A stretch of DNA of 64,000 nt from Nostoc sp. TH1S01 (GTDB lineage Bacteria > Cyanobacteriota > Cyanobacteriia > Cyanobacteriales > Nostocaceae). Both the position numbers and the translations under genes were made by a program. Below, piece after piece: positions 45,913 through 55,975 of the stretch (positions are counted from its first letter, which is position 1; each line of letters starts with the position of its first letter). Below the pieces are notes generated by a model. It worked only from the letters and a program-made list of their open reading frames with translations, was not told the origin of the DNA and made no database searches. Location: positions 20,351-84,350 of the forward strand of contig JAGKSW010000011.1 in NCBI GenBank assembly GCA_018993265.1, given 5' to 3'.

Positions 45913-48555
45913 TTATGTAATTGGCTGTGGTACTGATACTTTCACAGTAGATTTTTTGCGAAAAATCAATTTGTCTTCTGCTTTGTCAATGAGGATGGTA
46001 TCACCGCCGATGAAGGTATTTTCTAATATCTTCGTAGCGATGGGGTTTTCGACTTCTCGGCGAATGGCTCGTTTTAAGGGACGTGCGCCATAAACTGGGT
46101 CGTAGCCCATTTCTACTAAGTAATCACAAGCTTTTTGGGTAATTTCAAAGGAAATTTTCTGTTCTTTCAATAAGTTCTCAACGCGCTTGAGTTGAATGCG
46201 GATGATGTGGCGCATTTCAGAACGGCTGAGGGTATGGAAGAGAATGATATCATCTACACGGTTGAGAAATTCGGGGCGGAAATGCGATCGCAGTGCATCT
46301 GTGACTCGTTCCCGCATCATGTCATATTTAGAATCATCGCCAGACACATCTAAAATGTGTTCGCTACCAATGTTACTGGTCATGACAATCACAGTGTTAC
46401 GAAAATCTACTGTTCTGCCTTGAGAATCAGTAATTCTACCATCATCAAGTACCTGCAACAGAATATTAAACACATCAGGATGGGCTTTTTCCACTTCATC
46501 CAGCAACACAACTGAGTAAGGATGGCGGCGCACAGCTTCGGAAAGTTGACCGCCTTCTTCGTAACCTACATACCCAGGAGGCGCACCAACTAACCGCGCT
46601 ACCGAATGTTTCTCCATATACTCGGACATATCGAGGCGTACCAAAGCATCCTCAGAATCAAAGAGAAACTGTGCTAAAGCACGGGCGAGTTCTGTTTTGC
46701 CTACGCCAGTCGGCCCCATGAACAAAAATGAACCAATAGGACGTTGGGGGTCTTTCATACCGGCGCGGGCGAGACGAATGGCGGCGGCGACAGCTTCCAC
46801 GGCTTCATGTTGACCAATGACGCGTTCGTGTAAATGGCTTTCGAGTTGCAGTAGTTTTTGCCGTTCCGACTCCAGCAGGCGGTTGACGGGAATACCTGTC
46901 CATTTGGCGACGATTTCGGCGATGTCGGCTTCCGTGACTTGTTCGCGCAACAAAGTCGAACCTTGGCTTTGTAGTTCTAAAAGTTTGGTTTCTTTGGCTT
47001 CGCGATCGCGCTGCACACCTTCTAATTTGCCATACTTCAATTGGGCAGCTTTATTCAAATCATAAGCCCGTTCAGCTTGATCAATTTGCAACCGCAAAGA
47101 TTCTTCTTCTTTCTTTAAAGCACTGATAGCTTCTAACAGTTGCTTTTCACCTTGCCATTGTTCGTTAAATTCTTGCTGTTTTAACTTTAAGGTGTCAATT
47201 TCCTGTTCAATGCGCTGCAAGCGTTCCCGCGTTTGGGTAGGAACTTTTTCTTCGCCCGCGAGTGACAGTTTTTCCATTTCTAGCTGCATCAAGCGGCGGT
47301 CGATGGTTTCCAATTCTGAAGGTTTGGAGGTAATCTCCATTTTTAACTGTGCCGCCGCCTCATCTACTAAGTCAATGGCTTTGTCGGGTAAGAAGCGGTC
47401 AGAAATATATCTGGCTGACAAAGTAGCCGCCGCCACTAAGGCTGAGTCGGAAATTTTCACATTGTGGTGGACTTCGTAGCGTTCTTTCAAACCCCGCAAA
47501 ATCGAGATAGTATTTTCTACACTGGGTTGGTCAACAAATACTTGTTGAAAACGGCGTTCTAAGGCTGCATCTTTTTCAATATATTTGCGATATTCATCTA
47601 AAGTTGTCGCGCCAATACACCGCAGTTCACCCCTCGCCAGCATCGGTTTGAGTAAATTCCCCGCATCCATCGCCCCTTGTTGGTTGGAACCAGTACCGAC
47701 AACAGTGTGCAGTTCATCGATAAACAGGACAATTTGTCCGTTAGACTCGATAACTTCCTTGAGGACGGCTTTCAGGCGGTCTTCAAATTCACCCCGATAT
47801 TTTGCCCCAGCAATTAAACTGCCAATATCTAAAGAAATTAATTGCCGATTTTTCAGTGATTCGGGGACATCACCGTGAATTATACGCTGTGCCAGAGCTT
47901 CCGCGATTGCAGTTTTCCCTACACCCGGTTCACCAATTAAAACGGGGTTATTTTTACTCCGACGAGATAAGACTTGAATCACACGGCGAATTTCATCATC
48001 CCGCCCAATAACTGGGTCGAGTTTTCCCGCTTTGGCTTGTTCTGTTAAGTCCCTACCAAATTTTTGCAATGCTTCGTAGCGAGACTCTGGATTTTGGTCT
48101 GTCACTTTTTGGCTACCGCGTACAGCTTTAATTGCCGCCTCTAGAGTACCACTATCCGCATTAAAACCTTTAAGTATCCGCCGCCCAATGCGTTCATCTT
48201 CTGCAAAACCCAAGAGAATATGTTCTACAGAAATGTAGGTATCTTTCATTTTGACTCTGGCTTCCTCGGCGCGGTCAAGCAGCACATCTAAAGTGCGGCC
48301 GAGGTAAAGTTGGTCATTATTGGCAACTTTAGGCTGGCGTTGAGTGTAAGCTTCGAGTTGCTGTTGTAAACGGATGGGGTCGATTTCCGCCCGTGCTAAA
48401 ATGCGAATTGCTAAACTAGTAGGTTCTTCTAAAAGGGCAATAATTAAATGTTCAACGTCTAATTGTTGTTGTTTATAAGCACGAACTATATCCTGAGATT
48501 TAACAATTGCTTCCCAGGCTTTATCTGTAAATTTATTGGGATCTGTAGGCTGCAT
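45913..48555 (-). CDS. clpB: ATP-dependent disaggregase ClpB
   Basis: An 880-residue Hsp100 chaperone that pulls proteins out of aggregates with DnaK. Clp-N repeats cover about 1-150. The first AAA+ domain has G-E-P-G-V-G-K-T-A near 207 and L-F-I-D-E-L-H; a coiled-coil middle domain (about 410-530) that distinguishes ClpB from ClpC is present; the second AAA+ domain has G-P-T-G-V-G-K-T-E and [10 protein letters not shown]. There is no ClpP-binding loop of the ClpA/C type evident. Cyanobacteria usually have two clpB genes; which one this is cannot be decided. Confidence 0.95.
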   Translation of the reverse strand: MQPTDPNKFTDKAWEAIVKSQDIVRAYKQQQLDVEHLIIALLEEPTSLAIRILARAEIDPIRLQQQLEAYTQRQPKVANNDQLYLGRTLDVLLDRAEEARVKMKDTYISVEHILLGFAEDERIGRRILKGFNADSGTLEAAIKAVRGSQKVTDQNPESRYEALQKFGRDLTEQAKAGKLDPVIGRDDEIRRVIQVLSRRSKNNPVLIGEPGVGKTAIAEALAQRIIHGDVPESLKNRQLISLDIGSLIAGAKYRGEFEDRLKAVLKEVIESNGQIVLFIDELHTVVGTGSNQQGAMDAGNLLKPMLARGELRCIGATTLDEYRKYIEKDAALERRFQQVFVDQPSVENTISILRGLKERYEVHHNVKISDSALVAAATLSARYISDRFLPDKAIDLVDEAAAQLKMEITSKPSELETIDRRLMQLEMEKLSLAGEEKVPTQTRERLQRIEQEIDTLKLKQQEFNEQWQGEKQLLEAISALKKEEESLRLQIDQAERAYDLNKAAQLKYGKLEGVQRDREAKETKLLELQSQGSTLLREQVTEADIAEIVAKWTGIPVNRLLESERQKLLQLESHLHERVIGQHEAVEAVAAAIRLARAGMKDPQRPIGSFLFMGPTGVGKTELARALAQFLFDSEDALVRLDMSEYMEKHSVARLVGAPPGYVGYEEGGQLSEAVRRHPYSVVLLDEVEKAHPDVFNILLQVLDDGRITDSQGRTVDFRNTVIVMTSNIGSEHILDVSGDDSKYDMMRERVTDALRSHFRPEFLNRVDDIILFHTLSRSEMRHIIRIQLKRVENLLKEQKISFEITQKACDYLVEMGYDPVYGARPLKRAIRREVENPIATKILENTFIGGDTILIDKAEDKLIFRKKSTVKVSVPQPIT

Positions 48556-49050
48556 CGTTACGAATTTGAATTGCGGATTTTATTTAAGAAATCGGAGTTA
48601 GGACAAGGTAGAGGACTTATGATGAGATGCGATCGCGGCATCCCCTGTTAGTAGCGTAGGATGAAATAGAGCGATAAGCTAGGGGCGAGGAATAATCAAT
48701 AATAAAGGATTTAGAACCAGAGAGACTTGCCACCGACAAGAATAAACATTCACACTTCATACTTCACACTTCACACTTCACACTTTGACAGTATTCTCTC
48801 CCCAAATAATCATCCAAGCATTATTGAGTGCATATCCGCGTGTATCTGTGGTTGCAAGTTCGGGGTAATTTATCTTAGGGAAGGATGTGGGGGTATAGGG
48901 GTCAGGGCTTAGGCACAAAGGTTGTCTGTGAAGAATAGGTGTAAGGGTTTTGAATACATACACTCCTAAGAGGAAGTTAAAATTCAAAAGTAAGAGAATT
49001 TTTGACTTTTGACTTGATTTTGCCCCTTACACCCTAATCGTAATCAAAAA
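48556..49050. other. spacer with CTTCACACTT tandem repeats
   Basis: No gene supported in 495 bases. Tandem 9-bp CACACTTCA units occupy about 48749-48785. At 48920-48935 lies AAAGGTTGTCTGTGAA, close to AAAGATTGTCTGTAAA near 52016. A 69-codon minus-strand frame across this stretch is repeat-derived and not accepted. The clpB promoter lies at the left end. Confidence 0.5.
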
Positions 49051-49485
49051 TTATTGCGATACGAGTTGTTCTTGTGATGTTTGCTGTGCTGCTGATCCTT
49101 GAGTCCCCAATTGAATTAGTTCAATTTTGTATCCATCGGGATCTTCCACAAAAGCAATGACTGTCGAACCATGTTTCATTGGCCCTGGTTCTCGCACTAC
49201 CTTCCCACCACGATTTTTAATAGCTTCACAGGTAGCATAAATGTCATCTACTCCCAAAGCAATGTGACCGTAAGCGTTACCTAATTCGTACTTTTCTACT
49301 CCCCAGTTATAGGTTAATTCAATGACTGCATTGTCACTTTCATCACCATAGCCAACAAAAGCTAAGGTAAATTCTCCCCCTGGATAATCTTTTTGACGTA
49401 GTAATTTCATACCTAGGAGATCACAGTAGAATTTCAATGATTCTTCTAGGTTTCCTACCCGCAGCATTGTATGTAGTAAGCGCAT
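49051..49485 (-). CDS. gloA: lactoylglutathione lyase (glyoxalase I)
   Basis: A 144-residue VOC-fold metalloenzyme that isomerises the hemithioacetal of methylglyoxal and glutathione. Metal ligands are visible as His5 (L-L-H-T-M-L-R-V), Glu in V-I-E-L-T-Y-N-W near 56, His in A-Y-G-H-I-A-L-G near 74 and Glu in Y-K-I-E-L-I near 122. Length and the short loop pattern fit the Ni-type bacterial enzyme. The Gln/Ser-rich last 17 residues are an extension. Monocistronic. Confidence 0.95.
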   Translation of the reverse strand: MRLLHTMLRVGNLEESLKFYCDLLGMKLLRQKDYPGGEFTLAFVGYGDESDNAVIELTYNWGVEKYELGNAYGHIALGVDDIYATCEAIKNRGGKVVREPGPMKHGSTVIAFVEDPDGYKIELIQLGTQGSAAQQTSQEQLVSQ

Positions 49486-49668
49486 AATGACTTTTTACTT
49501 TCAGGTTGTTGATTTCTGCCAACATTCTACAAGGGACTGATAAATGAGGATGAGGCTTCAACGTCGTAGATACATTTTGAGAGAGACTCTACAGCAATTA
49601 TTTTAGGCAAGATTTTGCGATATTTAGCGATTATTTGCTTTTTACTACAAATATTCTTTGAAATACTT

Positions 49669-49697
49669 AACGCACCGCCCCAAAAGGTGGTGCGTTA
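49669..49697 (-). terminator. hairpin terminator
   Basis: AACGCACC(GCC) and GG(T)GGTGCGTT form a GC-rich stem around a short A loop at about 49669-49697. It sits 70 bases past the stop of the small minus-strand gene 49766-49948, which it may terminate. Confidence 0.7.
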
Positions 49698-49765
49698 TGC
49701 AAAAACAAACAGAACAAAGAGTTTTAAGACTTAGCTATAACTCTTGACTACACAAAAATAGAAAT

Positions 49766-49948
49766 TTAAGCAGCTCTATCTTCGCGTTCTATTTGTTGCC
49801 GAATGGTATCAATGGCAGCATTAATACCCGATAGCTTGGATTCTAAATCATCTCGCATCCAAGTTAAGAACTTGAGTTTACGTTCTAAATGAGCTTTGTG
49901 CGAAATAGGTTCGCTACCATAACAGCCGTAACCCCAAAATGGAAACAT
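49766..49948 (-). CDS. small coiled-coil hypothetical protein
   Basis: A 60-residue protein with an aromatic/glycine N-terminus (M-F-P-F-W-G-Y-G-C-Y-G) and a helical remainder, H-L-E-R-K-L-K-F-L-T-W-M-R-D-D-L-E-S-K-L, which should form a coiled coil. AGAGGCG lies seven bases before the ATG. The layout resembles short Gly/aromatic-headed coiled-coil proteins such as the DUF5320 type, but the match is loose. Function unknown. Confidence 0.65.
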   Translation of the reverse strand: MFPFWGYGCYGSEPISHKAHLERKLKFLTWMRDDLESKLSGINAAIDTIRQQIEREDRAA

Positions 49949-50151
49949 ACTTCGCCTCTGGATTTAGCTAGATTAAAGTGCAATATATAGCACCACTAAT
50001 TTACATTCTGACTAAAAACAATCCGGACGGTAGAGTAAAAACCGACCAAAACATTACGTGTTTAGAAAATATCAAAAAATAATTTTTTACTTAGGTTAGG
50101 GCTTTCTTACTTTGCATATATACCTCTGCATAAATTATCAAACTTAGATAA

Positions 50152-50721
50152 TTAAGCAGAATTTAATGCTGACTGTGCTTGCCATTGCTTCCGAGGTAGG
50201 ACAAACATTATAACAGATTTTAATCCTTTAATTATTCTTTCTCCAGTCGAAAGTAATCGTTCCCAACGGTCTTTTCTAATTTCTCGATGCTGAATAGCAT
50301 TACGTGCTTTGTTAGCGTTACGTAAGCCATTTATTAAGTTAGTTAAAGCATCAAAAATAGTTGTGACTATTGTTTTAGTGCTGACCTTGGTTGGTAATAA
50401 TATATTTGGGGCTGTTTGAATTAGATAAACTAGCTGCGATCGCATTTGTTCATCTGGCATTAATCCTGATGGATAATTGATCACAATAGATGAAGCTGTA
50501 GGGTTAATTCTCACTTTTGCATTCTTAATTTGAGATTCTATCGCTACCTTCAATTTATTGGCATATTCTGTATCTTTAGAAAGTCGAGGTACCCGAAAGC
50601 GGATTCTTCCAGAAATTGCATGAGCAACACTATATACAATTTTTTGAGATTGTGTTTGATGATTAGTTGCAGTTTTACTTTGCTTATTTTGGCGTAAGCT
50701 AGATAATTTTTGATGAATCAT
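50152..50721 (-). CDS. HMA-like domain protein without CxxC
   Basis: About 189 residues from ATG 50721 (a TTG at 50742 adds seven). Residues about 30-110 resemble the HMA2/heavy-metal-associated ferredoxin-like fold: V-A-H-A-I-S-G-R-I-R-F-R-V-P-R-L and A-S-S-I-V-I-N-Y. The metal-binding Cys pair is absent, and there is no cysteine in the protein. The C-terminal half is basic with a hydrophobic stretch (S-V-I-M-F-V-L-P). Related proteins lie near P-type ATPases; none is present here. Function unknown. Confidence 0.65.
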   Translation of the reverse strand: MIHQKLSSLRQNKQSKTATNHQTQSQKIVYSVAHAISGRIRFRVPRLSKDTEYANKLKVAIESQIKNAKVRINPTASSIVINYPSGLMPDEQMRSQLVYLIQTAPNILLPTKVSTKTIVTTIFDALTNLINGLRNANKARNAIQHREIRKDRWERLLSTGERIIKGLKSVIMFVLPRKQWQAQSALNSA

Positions 50722-50939
50722 ATCCGAATTGTGGCTTAACAAAAAGTATTTTTATTTATAATTTTTGTAATTATTTAAATCAATTAGACATAACACCAAA
50801 CATAATAAATGTTGCATGATTACAACAACTCTATCCATAGAAGAGTATCAGCAACTATCAAAGGTATGAAAATCAATCTAGGCTTACGGTTCAGTTTACT
50901 TAACTAAAATAAAACAATTTAAGTTAAAGGTTTAAATCA

Positions 50940-51143
50940 ATGTCAGAAGCATTCCCATTTTCAAATTCATCTGAACTCAATAAATGGCATCAAGGTATTG
51001 AAATGGCTAACCGCAATAACATTTTTTGTCATTGTCGCATTTGTCAGTATGAATGGGTCGATTCTATGTACAATGCTGTATGTAGGAAATGCAAGAGCCA
51101 AGATGTTGAATATATATCTTGCTGGCAGTTTCCTGATGACTAG
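50940..51143 (+). CDS. small zinc-ribbon protein
   Basis: A 67-residue protein with two Cys pairs, C-H-C-R-I-C near 30-35 and C-R-K-C near 49-52, spaced as a zinc ribbon, in a Trp/Tyr-rich context (Q-Y-E-W-V-D-S-M-Y). An AAAGG site lies about ten bases before the ATG. Function unknown; could bind nucleic acid or another protein. Confidence 0.7.
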   Translation: MSEAFPFSNSSELNKWHQGIEMANRNNIFCHCRICQYEWVDSMYNAVCRKCKSQDVEYISCWQFPDD

Positions 51144-51287
51144 GAACTTTTAAAAGTTGTTAGTCTATATAAATAGTGTTTTTAACTGAGCCAATATCTA
51201 CTTCTTATAAATTTGTAGTTTATAGTTATAAAATTCCGACAACATTGAAATTTATAAGTTTAACTCTGTTGCCGGATTGCAAAAAAA

Positions 51288-51770
51288 TTAGCGAGCAAGT
51301 ACCGCTATCTTTGCGTGTTTATTCACATAGTTAACAAATAATTGCTTCAGCCTCGGACTTACACTAAAACCATTAAAGTCTTCTAAAAAGCCAAAGCCTA
51401 AACTTTTGGCTTTAGCTAAGGTTTGTTCTGCGGTTAATCCTTCTTTGATAGCTATACTCAACAGTGCAATTCCTGTTGAGCGCATCCCGGCTGCACAGTG
51501 TATGAGAACTGGTTTTGGTAGCTTTTCCAGTGTTTTCAGGGTTTTGGTAATCAATTCTTCATTCAGTACTTCTAACTTCACGGGTACGTTGACATAATAT
51601 AGTCCCAATTTTTCAGCAAGCTTTTGCTCATCCTGAAAAAATCCTAGTTCATCAGGCGATCGCAAATTTAACACGGATTTATAACCTTCTTGGATAGCTT
51701 GCTCTAGCTGCTTTACTGAGATTTGTCCTGTTGTTGTTAAGCTTTCATTGATTAATATGGCGTTGTTCAC
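51288..51770 (-). CDS. DUF442 / dual-specificity phosphatase-like protein
   Basis: A 160-residue protein of the beta-lactamase-hydrolase-like phosphatase (DUF442) group. The phosphatase loop is V-L-I-H-C-A-A-G-M-R-S-T, with the C-x5-R signature near residues 92-98; the general-acid region is V-N-V-P-V-K rather than a clear Asp loop. N-terminal Q-A-I-Q-E-G-Y-K-S-V-L-N-L-R-S-P-D-E is the family start. In other bacteria such domains work with sulfide-detoxifying dioxygenases; no such partner is adjacent. Confidence 0.82.
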   Translation of the reverse strand: MNNAILINESLTTTGQISVKQLEQAIQEGYKSVLNLRSPDELGFFQDEQKLAEKLGLYYVNVPVKLEVLNEELITKTLKTLEKLPKPVLIHCAAGMRSTGIALLSIAIKEGLTAEQTLAKAKSLGFGFLEDFNGFSVSPRLKQLFVNYVNKHAKIAVLAR

Positions 51771-52105
51771 ATTCGCTCCTTCTAACTTGGCTTGTAATTA
51801 TGCTGTGAGCAGCTATTCAAAAATGCACAGCGAAATTTGACAAAAAATGCAATTAATCGGCTGATTAACGCTATATTTGTCTTTTTGTTTTGATAATTTT
51901 ATTGCTCTATCCATAATATACGGTTAATCTATCGACTTAATGATGTTTAAAACAAATAATCGATATTCCCGTTAGGTTTAGTGGTTTTTATCTATTTCAG
52001 GACTTGCTACGCACAAAGATTGTCTGTAAAATTTATATTTGTTTCGGATATTGCGTTTATGTAACTTGAAAATATATTATAGTAACATCTAGAGACACAT
52101 CAAAG
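51771..52105. other. divergent spacer DUF442 / antitoxin
   Basis: 335 bases, AT-rich, with half of the AGGACTTACGCA-type end at about 52001-52014 (AGGACTTGCTACGCAC). It must carry the promoters of both flanking genes. No gene seen. Confidence 0.45.
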
Positions 52106-52591
52106 ATGACCAAAATGGCTACCATACATGAGCAAAATCAGTCTGTAGAGTCAGTGATGGCTCCAGAACAAGAAACTAAATCTATCCAGCAACTGGAACT
52201 TATACTCAAGCGGGAAGGTTCTCAACCACAATTAATAGGAGCAAATAACGAAGCAATTACGATTCCCGAATCGGTTTATCAAGTGTTGCGTCAAGTTGTT
52301 CACGCAATGGCGCTGGGTAAAATAGTATCAATAGCGATTCAAGAGCAAGAGTTAACCACACAACAAGCCGCAGATTTTCTCAACGTATCACGCCCTTATT
52401 TGATCAAACTATTAGAACAAGGCGATATTCCTTACATTAGAGTAGGAACACATAGACGTGTTCGTTTTGAGGATTTGATGAATTATAAACAACAAAGGGA
52501 TGTTAAGCGCAGGAAAGGCTTAAAACAACTAACTCAATTTTTGCAAGAGGAAGGATTTTATGATGAAGAGAGTAGCGAAATAGACCAATAA
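52106..52591 (+). CDS. excisionase-type HTH antitoxin
   Basis: A 161-residue DNA-binding protein. The C-terminal part has the MerR/excisionase-like helix-turn-helix L-T-T-Q-Q-A-A-D-F-L-N-V-S-R-P-Y-L-I-K-L-L and the wing I-P-Y-I-R-V-G-T-H-R-R-V-R-F-E-D-L near 90-130. The start of the PIN gene is 2 bases after its stop. This order, HTH antitoxin then PIN ribonuclease, is a common type II toxin-antitoxin layout; the N-terminal 60 residues may bind and neutralise the toxin. Autoregulation is expected but not seen directly. Confidence 0.8.
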   Translation: MTKMATIHEQNQSVESVMAPEQETKSIQQLELILKREGSQPQLIGANNEAITIPESVYQVLRQVVHAMALGKIVSIAIQEQELTTQQAADFLNVSRPYLIKLLEQGDIPYIRVGTHRRVRFEDLMNYKQQRDVKRRKGLKQLTQFLQEEGFYDEESSEIDQ

Positions 52592-52593
52592 AA

Positions 52594-53433
52594 ATGAAAT
52601 CTCTCTCCGTTGTTTTGGATTCCTGCGTCATCTACCCTATGCCTTTGTGTGATACCTTGTTGCGTGCTGCTGAGGCAGAAATCTACCAAATCTATTTTTC
52701 ACAAGAAATTCTAGAAGGTGCTACGCGCAACCTTGTAAAGAATGGAAGAATGACAGATGCTAAGGCAGTACGCTTTCAAGAGGAACTCAAAAGCTACTTT
52801 CCAGAGGCAATAGTAGAAGTACCATTACATTTAGTAGCAGCGATGACAAACGATCCTGGAGATCGCCATGTTGTCGCTGCTGCTATAGTTGCTAAAGCAG
52901 AAATCATAGTTACTTCTAACTTAAAAGATTTTCCCTTAGAGGCTCTAGCTCCTTGGGGTATTAAAGCTTGGCATCCAGATGATTTTTTAGTTTACCTTGA
53001 TGAACATTTTCCTGGAAAAATGTTTCAAGTCATTCAGCAGCAATCTGAAGATTTAGAAAATCCACCAATGAGTGTTGCCCAATTGTTGAACAAGCTGGAA
53101 AAAAAGAATCAAGTACCGAACTTTGCCAAAACTATTCGCTGCTATGAGTATGGCAATAGCATTGTGCAAATAGCTAAGAAAGCTTTAGCTCAGCTAGGCA
53201 GACCAGCAACAGAGGGCGGTAGATATTTCGAGGGTAAACGATATCGACTCTGGTTTAACCGGGAAATTTTAACAATCACTTGTAAAGATAACCGAGGTGA
53301 AATTCTCAGATGTGAGAATGGCGGAATAGGAGGAAAGCTATCATCAGAAGATATTGAGACATTCCAAATATTTGCCCAAAGCTTAGAACAAGAAATATCA
53401 CAAGCTGGAAAGCAAAAATCCGAAAGTTTATAG
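52594..53433 (+). CDS. PIN-domain toxin with extra C-terminal module
   Basis: A 279-residue protein. The PIN ribonuclease domain occupies about 1-150, with Asp9 (V-V-L-D-S-C-V), Glu39-like E-I-L-E-G, Asp90 in D-P-G-D-R-H-V and Asp112 in S-N-L-K-D-F as metal ligands. Ordinary VapC-type toxins stop at 130-180 residues; here another 100 follow, with G-R-Y-F-E-G-K-R-Y-R-L-W-F and D-N-R-G-E-I-L-R-C-E-N-G-G, an unnamed beta-rich module I do not recognise. It pairs with the upstream antitoxin. RNA target unknown. Confidence 0.82.
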   Translation: MKSLSVVLDSCVIYPMPLCDTLLRAAEAEIYQIYFSQEILEGATRNLVKNGRMTDAKAVRFQEELKSYFPEAIVEVPLHLVAAMTNDPGDRHVVAAAIVAKAEIIVTSNLKDFPLEALAPWGIKAWHPDDFLVYLDEHFPGKMFQVIQQQSEDLENPPMSVAQLLNKLEKKNQVPNFAKTIRCYEYGNSIVQIAKKALAQLGRPATEGGRYFEGKRYRLWFNREILTITCKDNRGEILRCENGGIGGKLSSEDIETFQIFAQSLEQEISQAGKQKSESL

Positions 53434-53475
53434 CTCAACGTTGACCGCAAATGTTACATCTAAGATTATTGAGCG

Positions 53476-54537
53476 GTGAAAAAATCCAACGTGAAAGCAC
53501 AGGTATTTAGAGGCGTAAATCAACTTTCTTACGAAGAAATCCCAGTTCCAACCCTAGAACCAGATGAGGTGCTGGTACAGATGCAAGTTGTGGGGCTGTG
53601 TCAGTCAGATATTAAAAAAATTCGTTATCCTCTTTATGAACCGCCACGCATATTTGGACATGAAACTGCGGGAAAAATTGCCGTCGTGGGTTCTGAAGTC
53701 AGAGGTTGGCAAGTGGGACAAAGGGTAGCGGTGATGCACCACATCCCATGTATGCGTTGCGCTTATTGTTTAAATGACAATTTTTCGATGTGCAATGTCT
53801 ACAAAAATATCTCTACCACAGCAGGGTTTAATGCTAGTGGTGGTGGTTTTGCAGAGTATGTAAAAGTACCAGGACACATTGTGCAGAATGGTGGGTTAAT
53901 TCCCATACCCGATGACATTAGTTTTGAAGAAGCAAGTTTTGTGGAACCGACGAATTGCTGTCTCAAGGCGGTGAAAAAAGCTCAAATTGCCCCTGGACAA
54001 ACTGTATTAGTTACAGGAGCCGGGCCAATTGGATTAATGTTTGTAATGTTGGTGAAGTATTTTGGCGCAAAAGCGATCGCTACTGATTTACTGCCCTCTA
54101 GAATAGAAAAAGCCTTGCAAGTTGGGGCAGAAGCAGCTTTTGATGCGCGTGATCCCGATTTACCGACGAAAATTCATGCCCTCACAAATGGACTAGGTGT
54201 GGATGTGACCTTGCTGGCTGTACCTAGTGAAAAAGCGTTCTTTCAAGCACTAGACTGCACTCGTAAAGGGGGGAAAATACTGTTTTTCGCTGAATTTCCC
54301 GATGAATTAGAAATTCCTATCAATCCGAATATTCTTTACCGCCGAGAAATTGACTTGATGGGAAGTTACAGTTCTTCCTACCGTCTTCAGGCGCTATCGG
54401 CTGATATTGTATTTAATCGGCGGATTGATATACTAGCCTTAATTAGCGATCGCTACCCTCTCAAAGATTTATCAGCCGCCGTAGAACAAGCGATCGCGCC
54501 TTCTCCTGATACATACAAAATATTAATCTATCCTTGA
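53476..54537 (+). CDS. zinc-type medium-chain dehydrogenase
   Basis: A 353-residue MDR-superfamily enzyme. Zinc and structural ligands are present: G-L-C-Q-S-D, G-H-E-T-A-G, and the four-Cys structural site C-M-R-C-A-Y-C-L-N-D-N-F-S-M-C. The nucleotide site G-A-G-P-I-G-L-M-F is near 175-183. It resembles sorbitol/threonine-type dehydrogenases more than short alcohol dehydrogenases; the substrate is not readable. The start is GTG 53476 or the GTG five codons later. It follows the toxin gene by 42 bases but has no obvious functional tie. Confidence 0.85.
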   Translation: MKKSNVKAQVFRGVNQLSYEEIPVPTLEPDEVLVQMQVVGLCQSDIKKIRYPLYEPPRIFGHETAGKIAVVGSEVRGWQVGQRVAVMHHIPCMRCAYCLNDNFSMCNVYKNISTTAGFNASGGGFAEYVKVPGHIVQNGGLIPIPDDISFEEASFVEPTNCCLKAVKKAQIAPGQTVLVTGAGPIGLMFVMLVKYFGAKAIATDLLPSRIEKALQVGAEAAFDARDPDLPTKIHALTNGLGVDVTLLAVPSEKAFFQALDCTRKGGKILFFAEFPDELEIPINPNILYRREIDLMGSYSSSYRLQALSADIVFNRRIDILALISDRYPLKDLSAAVEQAIAPSPDTYKILIYP

Positions 54538-54607
54538 TCCGGGCAAAGAAGCTAACTCGTAGAAAATACTTATAGCTAATTGTCAATTGAAGTGAGAAGT
54601 ATGAAGT

Positions 54608-55975
54608 ATGAAAATTTATTCTCTACTTGCCTACTTCTTACTTTCGACTAATCTCCATCTACCCAAATCCATGCCCATGACCTTAGTGATAGTTGCCGTT
54701 CTAGCTTTTTATGTCGCCTTTAATCTTGGTGCTAATGATGTTGCCAACGCAATGGGAACATCTGTTGGTTCCAAAGCTGTGACTCTTAAACAAGCCATCA
54801 TCATTGCTGGAGTTTTAGAGTTTACTGGCGCTGTCTTGTTTGGGCATGAAGTATCAGAAACTTTAGCAACTAAGGTTGCGAATCCTAATTTATTTGCAGC
54901 CACGCCCCAATTATTAGTAACAGGCATGATGACTGTATTAATATCTTGCGGTGTATGGTTGCAAATTGCTACGTCTAAAGGTTTACCTGTATCATCTTCT
55001 CACGCCGTCGTTGGTGCGATCGCAGGCTTTAGTGCTGTAGCAATGGGCATAGGTGCAATCGATTGGTCATCAATTGGCATGATTACCATTGGTTGGCTGT
55101 TAACACCAATGATTAGTGGTAGTATCGCAGCCTTGTTTTACAGCCAAATCAAACGCTGGATTTTAGATCAACCAAATCAAGTTACGCAGCTAAGAGAATG
55201 GATTCCTTGGCTGAGTTCTGCTTTGTTAGGTGTGTTTGGCGTAATTGTCCTACCTTCTCTAACGCAACCTTTGACTAATTTCTTAATTGAAAAAGTAGAA
55301 ATTAACATACCTGCGTACGACATTCCCTTATTCACAGGTGCAATAGCAGCATTAGGACTGACTGTAATTAGTTGGCGACAACTGGAAAAAGAGGCAGGGG
55401 AGACAAGGAGCAGAGAGCAGAGGAATGATATCTTACTCCCCACTCCCAACTCCCAACTCCCGACTCCCGTTGAAAGATTATTCGGTCGCTTCCAACTACT
55501 CAGTGCTTGCTTTGTTGCTTTTGCACATGGTTCTAACGATGTAGGAAATGCGATCGCACCTTTAGCAGCGATCGTTTATATCAACACTACTGGTAACGTA
55601 CCAATAAATGGTCTTGAGATCCCTTTGTGGATTTTGGTTGTCGGTGGCGCAGGAATTGTTACAGGTTTAGCGATTTGGGGGAAAAACGTCATTGCTACCA
55701 TTGGCGAAAACATCATTGCTTTGCAACCTAGTAGCGGCTTTTGTGCCGAACTTGCTACTGCTACTACTATTCTTTTAGCTTCTCGGTTAGGTTTACCTGT
55801 TTCTACCTCCCACGCACTGGTTGGGGGTGTAGTGGGGATCGGGATGGTGCAAAGCCTGAACTCGATTAAATTTCAAACTTTACAAGGGATCGCTGCTGCA
55901 TGGTTAATTACAGTTCCTTTGAGTGCAGTTCTCAGTGCAAGTATCTTTAGTATTGCTCGGTTTTTTTGGTACTAA
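54608..55975 (+). CDS. PiT-family inorganic phosphate transporter
   Basis: A 455-residue membrane carrier. Two PiT signatures are clear: G-A-N-D-V-A-N-A-M-G-T near 42 and G-S-N-D-V-G-N-A-I-A-P near 308, each opening a half of the inverted-repeat fold; S-S-H-A and S-T-S-H-A follow. The cytoplasmic loop near residues 258-288 is encoded by spacer-repeat DNA (T-P-N-S-Q-L-P-T-P), kept in frame. The first 22 residues (M-K-I-Y-S-L-L-A) may be an upstream extension; ATG 54671 is a more usual start. Probably a low-affinity proton-coupled phosphate importer. Confidence 0.9.
   Translation: MKIYSLLAYFLLSTNLHLPKSMPMTLVIVAVLAFYVAFNLGANDVANAMGTSVGSKAVTLKQAIIIAGVLEFTGAVLFGHEVSETLATKVANPNLFAATPQLLVTGMMTVLISCGVWLQIATSKGLPVSSSHAVVGAIAGFSAVAMGIGAIDWSSIGMITIGWLLTPMISGSIAALFYSQIKRWILDQPNQVTQLREWIPWLSSALLGVFGVIVLPSLTQPLTNFLIEKVEINIPAYDIPLFTGAIAALGLTVISWRQLEKEAGETRSREQRNDILLPTPNSQLPTPVERLFGRFQLLSACFVAFAHGSNDVGNAIAPLAAIVYINTTGNVPINGLEIPLWILVVGGAGIVTGLAIWGKNVIATIGENIIALQPSSGFCAELATATTILLASRLGLPVSTSHALVGGVVGIGMVQSLNSIKFQTLQGIAAAWLITVPLSAVLSASIFSIARFFWY

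Noticed and set aside
48778..48987. 69-codon minus-strand frame between clpB and gloA
   Set aside because: Composed largely of spacer-repeat sequence, no ribosome site.
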